Positions 6,487-10,538 of a stretch of DNA of 10,538 nt are shown one piece after another. A program made the position numbers and the translations under genes. The notes under the pieces are model-generated. The model did no database searches and had not been told where the DNA came from. It saw only the letters and a list, made by a program, of their open reading frames with translations. The first letter of the stretch is position 1. Every line of letters begins with the position of its first letter. Origin of the DNA: Lentisphaeria bacterium UBA1784 (lineage in GTDB: Bacteria; Verrucomicrobiota; Lentisphaeria; Victivallales; Victivallaceae). The stretch is from contig DCGG01000042.1 of assembly GCA_002315455.1 (NCBI GenBank), forward strand, positions 368 through 10,905. The letters are read 5' to 3'.

Positions 6487-7518
6487 ATGAAAGCGTGGAT
6501 CTGTTTCCTGTCGTGCCTTTGCCTCGGCGCATCGCTGATGGCGGGGGAGAGTTACAACATCCTGATGCTGTCGGATTTTCACTGGGGAGAGGCGTCTGCC
6601 TACGACGTCTCCCCCGGGGCCAAGTTCCGCACCAAGAAGGACATCCGCCTCGCCGACCGGATGGAGAAGCCCATCGGGGAACTCCTTGCCGATGCGGCCG
6701 CAAATTGCGATCCTGACACCCGGCTGATGGTCGAATGCGCCGATCTCGTGGAGGGCGGACTGAAAGGCGAAGCGGTCCATGCGGAGCAGTTGAAGCGTTC
6801 CCTCGACCGGATCAAGCGGTACATCTCCGTCCCCATGTATCCCGTCAACGGCAACCATGATGACTGGGGCAATGGCGGACCGGAAGCCTTCAAAAAAGTG
6901 ATACTGCCCTTTATCGCCAGAGAACTGCACGGACGTGCTCCGGCGCCGGTGTTCGCCACGAATTATTCCTTCACGGAAGGCGGCGATCTCTACGTATTCC
7001 TCGACACCTACACTGTGGGAAAGCAGAACGATTGGCAGGGGTTCCTCCGGAACATCCTGACGGCCAAGCCGAAATACCGCTATCTTTTCGTAGTGCTCCA
7101 CAACAACGTGATGCCCTTTGTCAACAGCACCTGGCTGGAACTGGCGGAGATGCTCTCCGGGACCAACGCCATCATCCTCTGCGGCCACAGCCACCGGAAC
7201 ATCCTCATGCGGTACGATGGACCTTGGGGAAAAATGGCGCAGATCTCCGTTGGCAGTTGCGTCTCTTCCGCCACCAGCCGTATGGCACTGGGCAATACCG
7301 ATCTTGAGAAGTTCTGGGCGTGGTGGACCCCAAACTACGCCAAGAGCAAAGACAACAAGGCGAGACTTCAGAAGTTTTACATTCCCTATTTGAAGGAGGT
7401 CTATGAACTGAATGGCTACGGCTATGCTAAGTTCCTGATCTCTGATGGCGGTGTGCTGGTGGAGTTTCACGGCAAGGATTCCAAAGTGACCAAGCCCGTG
7501 GTGCTGAAGGTCCGTTGA
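6487..7518 (+). CDS. Secreted calcineurin-like metallophosphoesterase, copy 1
   Basis: This 343-residue protein has a Sec-type signal peptide (MKAWICFLSCLCLGASLMAG, cleavage near 19/20), so it should work outside the cytoplasm. The dimetal phosphoesterase motifs are in order: LSDFH (Asp30, His32), CADLVEGG (Asp86), NGNHDDWG (Asn123, His124), VVLHN (His205) and CGHSH (His234, His236). The usual Gly of the GD motif is Ala85, but the metal-binding Asp is kept. It may hydrolyse a phosphomonoester or phosphodiester, but the substrate is unknown. A paralogue with the same domain plan follows after 29 bases (shared ...FRTKKDI / FRTRKDI, NGNHDDWG.GGPEAF, GGDLYV). The SD GGAGG is only 4 bases from the ATG, which is short, but a later start would remove the signal peptide. 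Confidence 0.88.
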   Translation: MKAWICFLSCLCLGASLMAGESYNILMLSDFHWGEASAYDVSPGAKFRTKKDIRLADRMEKPIGELLADAAANCDPDTRLMVECADLVEGGLKGEAVHAEQLKRSLDRIKRYISVPMYPVNGNHDDWGNGGPEAFKKVILPFIARELHGRAPAPVFATNYSFTEGGDLYVFLDTYTVGKQNDWQGFLRNILTAKPKYRYLFVVLHNNVMPFVNSTWLELAEMLSGTNAIILCGHSHRNILMRYDGPWGKMAQISVGSCVSSATSRMALGNTDLEKFWAWWTPNYAKSKDNKARLQKFYIPYLKEVYELNGYGYAKFLISDGGVLVEFHGKDSKVTKPVVLKVR

Positions 7519-7547
7519 CGCACCGTCCGCTTAAAAGGAATCGAATC

Positions 7548-8582
7548 ATGAAATTAGTTCTGTTTCTTATCGCCGCTGGGACGTTCCTTGCGCTGGCCGC
7601 AGGGGAGGACTACTCCTTCTACTACATCTCCGATACCCATCTGGGGGAAGCCGACAGTTACAACATGAGCAAGAGCAATCCCTTCCGCACCAGGAAGGAC
7701 ATCCACCGCGCCGACAAGTACGCCGGCACCTTTGATGCCATGTTCCGGCACATGGCCGGGCACAAAGGTTCCGAGGTGAAGATGGTCCTCTCCGGCGGCG
7801 ACCTGATCGAGGGCGGATCCTTCGATGCCAAGACCCACGGAGCCACGCTGCAGCGGGCCATCGACCGGGTCTGCGGACTCACGGGGCTGCCGCTCTATCT
7901 CACCAACGGGAACCATGACGATTGGGGGCTCGGCGGACCGGAAGCCTTTCAGCAGGTGGTGCGGGCACAACTGGCGAAGCAGCCCTTCCCGGTGAAGCTG
8001 GACCCCCGTCCCGGTTTGAACTATACTTTCGAGGTGGGCGGTGACCTCTACGTCGTCTGCGATTACCACACCAAGGGTTCCCCCTGGATCTGGTACCTGC
8101 TCGAACAGTTGAAAAAGGAGGTCGCAGGCAAGTACCGTTACGTTTTTCTGCTGACCCATCCGGGATTGGTCTGCGGCGGACCTTCCACGGAGATGGTGGT
8201 GGATGCCGCTTCGCAGTTCAAGAGCATTTTTCTCTGCGGCCACAGCCACCGCACCATGATCCTGAAGTACGAGGGCCGGAACGGAATGGTCTCGGAACTG
8301 ATGATTGCAAGCATGGTCTCCGGCAACAACTACTACCGGGACCCCGTCACCGGACCCGAGGCGTACTGGAAGGACTTTCTGAAGCGCAACGCCCGCGTGA
8401 ACTCCCAGAAGGACCTGGAGAACGTTCGCTTCATCGAGCGTGAGGGCAGGGGCCGTCTCCGGGACTATTTCGAGTCTTACGGCAACGGATACGCCCGGGT
8501 GGACGTCTCCGATCAGGGGATCACGGTGACCTTCCAGTCAGCAGATCTTTCGCAGGAGTGCATCATCCGGAAACTCTATTGA
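7548..8582 (+). CDS. Secreted calcineurin-like metallophosphoesterase, copy 2
   Basis: This 344-residue paralogue of the preceding gene has a signal peptide (MKLVLFLIAAGTFLALAAG, cleavage near residue 18/19). Motifs are YISDTH (Asp29, His31), SGGDLIEGG (Asp85, canonical GD), NGNHDDWG (Asn122, His123), LLTHPG (His204) and LCGHSH (His232, His234). The active site is complete. A ~50-residue C-terminal region beyond the core (about 265-320), rich in charged residues, differs from copy 1. The start at ATG 7548 has an AAAAGGAA SD. An in-frame TTG at 7515 would overlap the upstream stop and put a basic stretch before the signal peptide, so it is rejected. The close spacing suggests co-transcription with copy 1. 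The substrate is unknown. Confidence 0.89.
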   Translation: MKLVLFLIAAGTFLALAAGEDYSFYYISDTHLGEADSYNMSKSNPFRTRKDIHRADKYAGTFDAMFRHMAGHKGSEVKMVLSGGDLIEGGSFDAKTHGATLQRAIDRVCGLTGLPLYLTNGNHDDWGLGGPEAFQQVVRAQLAKQPFPVKLDPRPGLNYTFEVGGDLYVVCDYHTKGSPWIWYLLEQLKKEVAGKYRYVFLLTHPGLVCGGPSTEMVVDAASQFKSIFLCGHSHRTMILKYEGRNGMVSELMIASMVSGNNYYRDPVTGPEAYWKDFLKRNARVNSQKDLENVRFIEREGRGRLRDYFESYGNGYARVDVSDQGITVTFQSADLSQECIIRKLY

Positions 8583-8601
8583 GAAACGGTGTCCCCACTT
8601 T

Positions 8602-8619
8602 CCGATCCACCGGGATCGG
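8602..8619. other. Perfect inverted repeat 20 bases after the phosphoesterase stop
   Basis: CCGATCC (8602-8608) and GGATCGG (8613-8619) form a 7-bp stem with an ACCG loop. There is no T-run after it on the plus strand (CTCATTG), so it is not a standard intrinsic terminator. It may stabilise the mRNA 3' end, assist factor-dependent termination, or be a protein-binding site. Confidence 0.5.
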
Positions 8620-8817
8620 CTCATTGCCGCTCTCGTCGCGGGAAGAAACATGCCCCTTCCTGCCGGGATTCGCAAGCGTGCCGGGGAATGTAAATCATTT
8701 TGTCTTTTGCGGTTTGCCGGACACTTTGGGAAGGAGGCTGTTCGTCGTCTCTGCGGACGTTGCCGCCAAGGCCATGCACCGGAATACGAAGAAAACGTTT
8801 TTTTGAAGAAGAAATAT

Positions 8818-8846
8818 TTGTAATTCGGAAGCATTCGTATTATATT
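8818..8846 (+). promoter_or_regulatory. Putative sigma70-type promoter for prc
   Basis: TTGTAA (8818-8823), a 17-base spacer and TATATT (8841-8846) predict a start near 8853 and a leader of about 31 bases. The -10 is inside GTATTATATTTTA (8837-8849), matching 12 of 13 bases to the motif at 5268-5280. It is the best promoter match in the window. Confidence 0.6.
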
Positions 8847-8883
8847 TTAAGGATTTATTCTGTGTAAAACGTTTGGAGAAAAT

Positions 8884-10538
8884 ATGAACTGTTTCGTTCT
8901 GTGCATAACGGCGTTGCTGCTTTTCTGGGGCGCCGTTTCTGCGCCGCTTTCCTGTTCTGCCGCTCCCGCGCGCCAGTACAAGGAGAGTGAACTTGCGCTG
9001 ATCACCCGGCTCACCGCAAGGACGCTGGAAAAGAACCACTACCGCCGTCAGCCCATCGACCGGGCGCTGGGGGAGAAACTCTTTGACCGCTACTTCGATG
9101 AACTGGATCCTTCCCGGAGCCTTTTTACTGACGAAGACATCCGAAAATTCTCCATCTACCGTTTCCAGCTGGGGAACATGCTGAAGGAGGGGGATAACCG
9201 CTTCCCCTTCGCCGTCTATTGCCGCTTTCAGGAACGCTATCAGGAGTTCTTCAGTTTCGCCGAGAAGATGTTGAAAGTTCCCTGCGACTTCACCGTGGAC
9301 GAGGAGTTTGTGACCGACCGCACCAAGCTGCCCCGGCCCGCAGATGACAAGGCGCTCCACGAGATCTGGCGCAAGCGCCTGAAGAACGACATCCTCTACT
9401 ACCGCCTGCTCAACCGGGCCATCACCCGGGACGCAGGGAAGGGGGATGCCGAGGCGAAGAAATATCAGGAATCCGCAAAACTCTGGAAGCAGAGGACCCC
9501 GGAGGAAAAAGTCCTGCTCCGGCTCCGGGACCTCCGCAACGAGATCAATACCAAGGAACCGGTGGACATTCTCGAGAGTTACCTCAATACTCTCGCGCAG
9601 GTCTATGGCCCCCACTCCAACTACATGGCGCCCAAACACGATGAGGATTTCGAGATCAACATGAGCCTCTCCCTCACCGGGATCGGGGCGACCCTCTCCA
9701 GCGACAACGGCATGATCCGGGTGGTGGCCCTCGTTCCCGGCGGACCCGCGGCCAATGACGGCCGTCTGAAGGTGGATGACCGCATCGTCGCCGTCACGCA
9801 GGAAAATGGCGAGACCATCGATCTCATCGACATGCCGGTTTCCCGGGCGGTGCAGTACATCCGGGGCAAGAAAGATACGAAACTGACCCTCACCGTGATC
9901 CCCGGCGAGAAGGGGATGAATGCTGCGCCTTTCCAGATCAGTCTGGTCCGCAAGGAGATCGACCTCGTGGAGAGCAGCGCCAAGGGGGAGGTCCGCACCG
10001 TTTCCACGCCCCGCGGCAAACGCAGGATCGGCGTGATCACGCTGAAGAGTTTCTACGCGGACTTCGACGGTATATTCAACGGCAAGAAGAACGCCCGCCG
10101 CTGTAGCCGGGACGTGGCGGAGATTCTCGCCGACTTCAAGAAGAAGAACGTGGATGGCGTCCTCATGGACCTCCGGCGCAACGGCGGCGGCAGTCTGCTG
10201 GAGGCGATCCAGATGGCGGGGCTTTTCATCACCACCGGACCGGTGGTGCAGATTCGGGACGTCAACCGCAAGATCTCGCAGGAGCGGGATACGGATCCCG
10301 CCGTTGCGTACAGCGGTCCTCTGGTCCTGCTCACCAGCAAACTCTCCGCCTCCGCAACGGAGATCTTCACTGCGGCGCTCCGGGATGCTTCCCGGGCGAT
10401 CGTGGTGGGGGATAGCCGGACTTTCGGCAAGGGGACGATCCTGAAGGTGGAGCGGTTCGAACTGCCCCGCAAGTTCTTCAGTGACAGCATGCCCACGGGC
10501 TCTCTGACCTACGAGAGTGCGGTGTTTTATCGGCCCCG
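8884..10538 (+). CDS. prc: Carboxy-terminal processing protease Prc (S41A), 3'-truncated
   Basis: Some 551 codons are visible before the window ends, against about 680 residues for E. coli Prc. The protein is an exported serine protease that trims or degrades proteins from the C-terminus in the periplasm. The signal peptide spans about residues 1-27. The N-terminal Prc domain contains YFDELDPSRSLFTDEDI. The PDZ domain (about 262-345) begins MSLSLTGIGATL and carries VPGGPAANDGRLKVDDRIVAV. The S41 core has GVLMDLRRNGGG, the nucleophile Ser490 in LSASATEIF, Asp501, and the general base Lys516 in TFGKGTI, so the Ser-Lys dyad is intact. The Ser-Lys gap is 26 residues, against 25 in E. coli Prc, because of one extra residue in GDSRTFGKG. 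ATG 8884 has a GGAGAA SD close upstream. An nlpI-like adaptor or substrate gene is not visible. Confidence 0.95.
   Translation, partial: MNCFVLCITALLLFWGAVSAPLSCSAAPARQYKESELALITRLTARTLEKNHYRRQPIDRALGEKLFDRYFDELDPSRSLFTDEDIRKFSIYRFQLGNMLKEGDNRFPFAVYCRFQERYQEFFSFAEKMLKVPCDFTVDEEFVTDRTKLPRPADDKALHEIWRKRLKNDILYYRLLNRAITRDAGKGDAEAKKYQESAKLWKQRTPEEKVLLRLRDLRNEINTKEPVDILESYLNTLAQVYGPHSNYMAPKHDEDFEINMSLSLTGIGATLSSDNGMIRVVALVPGGPAANDGRLKVDDRIVAVTQENGETIDLIDMPVSRAVQYIRGKKDTKLTLTVIPGEKGMNAAPFQISLVRKEIDLVESSAKGEVRTVSTPRGKRRIGVITLKSFYADFDGIFNGKKNARRCSRDVAEILADFKKKNVDGVLMDLRRNGGGSLLEAIQMAGLFITTGPVVQIRDVNRKISQERDTDPAVAYSGPLVLLTSKLSASATEIFTAALRDASRAIVVGDSRTFGKGTILKVERFELPRKFFSDSMPTGSLTYESAVFYRP

Larger units (their letters stand above)
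8583..8883. other. 301-base intergenic region before prc
   Basis: No gene is supported here. The left half is GC-rich and contains a perfect 7-bp hairpin (8602-8619). The right 100 bases are AT-rich and carry a promoter, two copies of AAAACGTTT (8792-8800 and 8866-8874) and the prc SD (TTGGAGAA, 8873-8880). The middle, about 8625-8780, shows nothing I can name. Confidence 0.6.

Noticed and set aside
5410..7470. 686-codon open frame on the minus strand across the ROK gene, the intergenic region and phosphoesterase copy 1
   Set aside because: Both plus-strand genes in this span encode complete enzyme motifs with good SDs. The antisense product is low in hydrophobic cores, rich in Gly/His/Arg/Asp and resembles no family. 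It is a by-product of GC-rich codon use.
8558..8806. 82-codon plus-strand frame between phosphoesterase copy 2 and prc
   Set aside because: It begins inside the end of copy 2, has no convincing SD, and its composition is unremarkable.
8695..9639. 314-codon minus-strand frame overlapping the start of prc
   Set aside because: It runs against the Prc N-terminal domain, which has clear homology, and crosses the prc promoter without a recognisable start signal or domain.

Overview
The window looks like part of a chromosome from a GC-rich, diderm (Gram-negative type) bacterium. The evidence is an ExbB/ExbD/TonB-like energy-transduction operon, a periplasmic Prc-type protease, and two proteins with export signals. 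Shine-Dalgarno (SD) sequences are strong and GTG and TTG starts are used. No 16S or other taxonomic marker is present. A PVC-type lineage (Verrucomicrobiota/Lentisphaerota) is only a guess from protein style, held with low confidence. No mobile element, CRISPR array, tRNA or rRNA was seen.

Layout. Bases 1-3008 (+ strand) form a tightly packed run: the C-terminal ~250 codons of a class I fumarase-type hydro-lyase alpha subunit, its beta subunit (4-base overlap, GTG start), a DJ-1/YajL-family protein, and tgt (queuine/preQ1 tRNA-ribosyltransferase, TTG start). A strong bidirectional terminator at about 3027-3076 closes this run and also the convergent minus-strand operon exbB-exbD-tonB (5214 down to 3089). 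In that operon the genes are separated by 3 bases and then overlap by 4. A short AT-rich divergent region (5215-5340) carries overlapping promoter-like elements for exbB (-) and for a ROK-family sugar kinase (+, 5341-6315). After a likely terminator and a T-rich gap come two tandem paralogous secreted calcineurin-like phosphoesterases (6487-7518 and 7548-8582). A 301-base intergenic region contains a hairpin and a good promoter, followed by prc (8884 to the window end, truncated at the right edge).

How it fits together. ExbB, ExbD and the TonB-like protein should form one inner-membrane, proton-driven complex acting on the outer membrane. The transmembrane Asp of ExbD and the transmembrane His of the TonB-like protein are both present. 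Prc and the two phosphoesterases probably act in the cell envelope. The fumarase, DJ-1 protein, Tgt and ROK kinase are cytoplasmic housekeeping or metabolic enzymes. Nothing here is a clear new defence or mobile system. The most intriguing parts are the tandem secreted phosphoesterase pair of unknown substrate, the recurring promoter motif, and the unusually extended SD sequence at the fumarase subunit junction.
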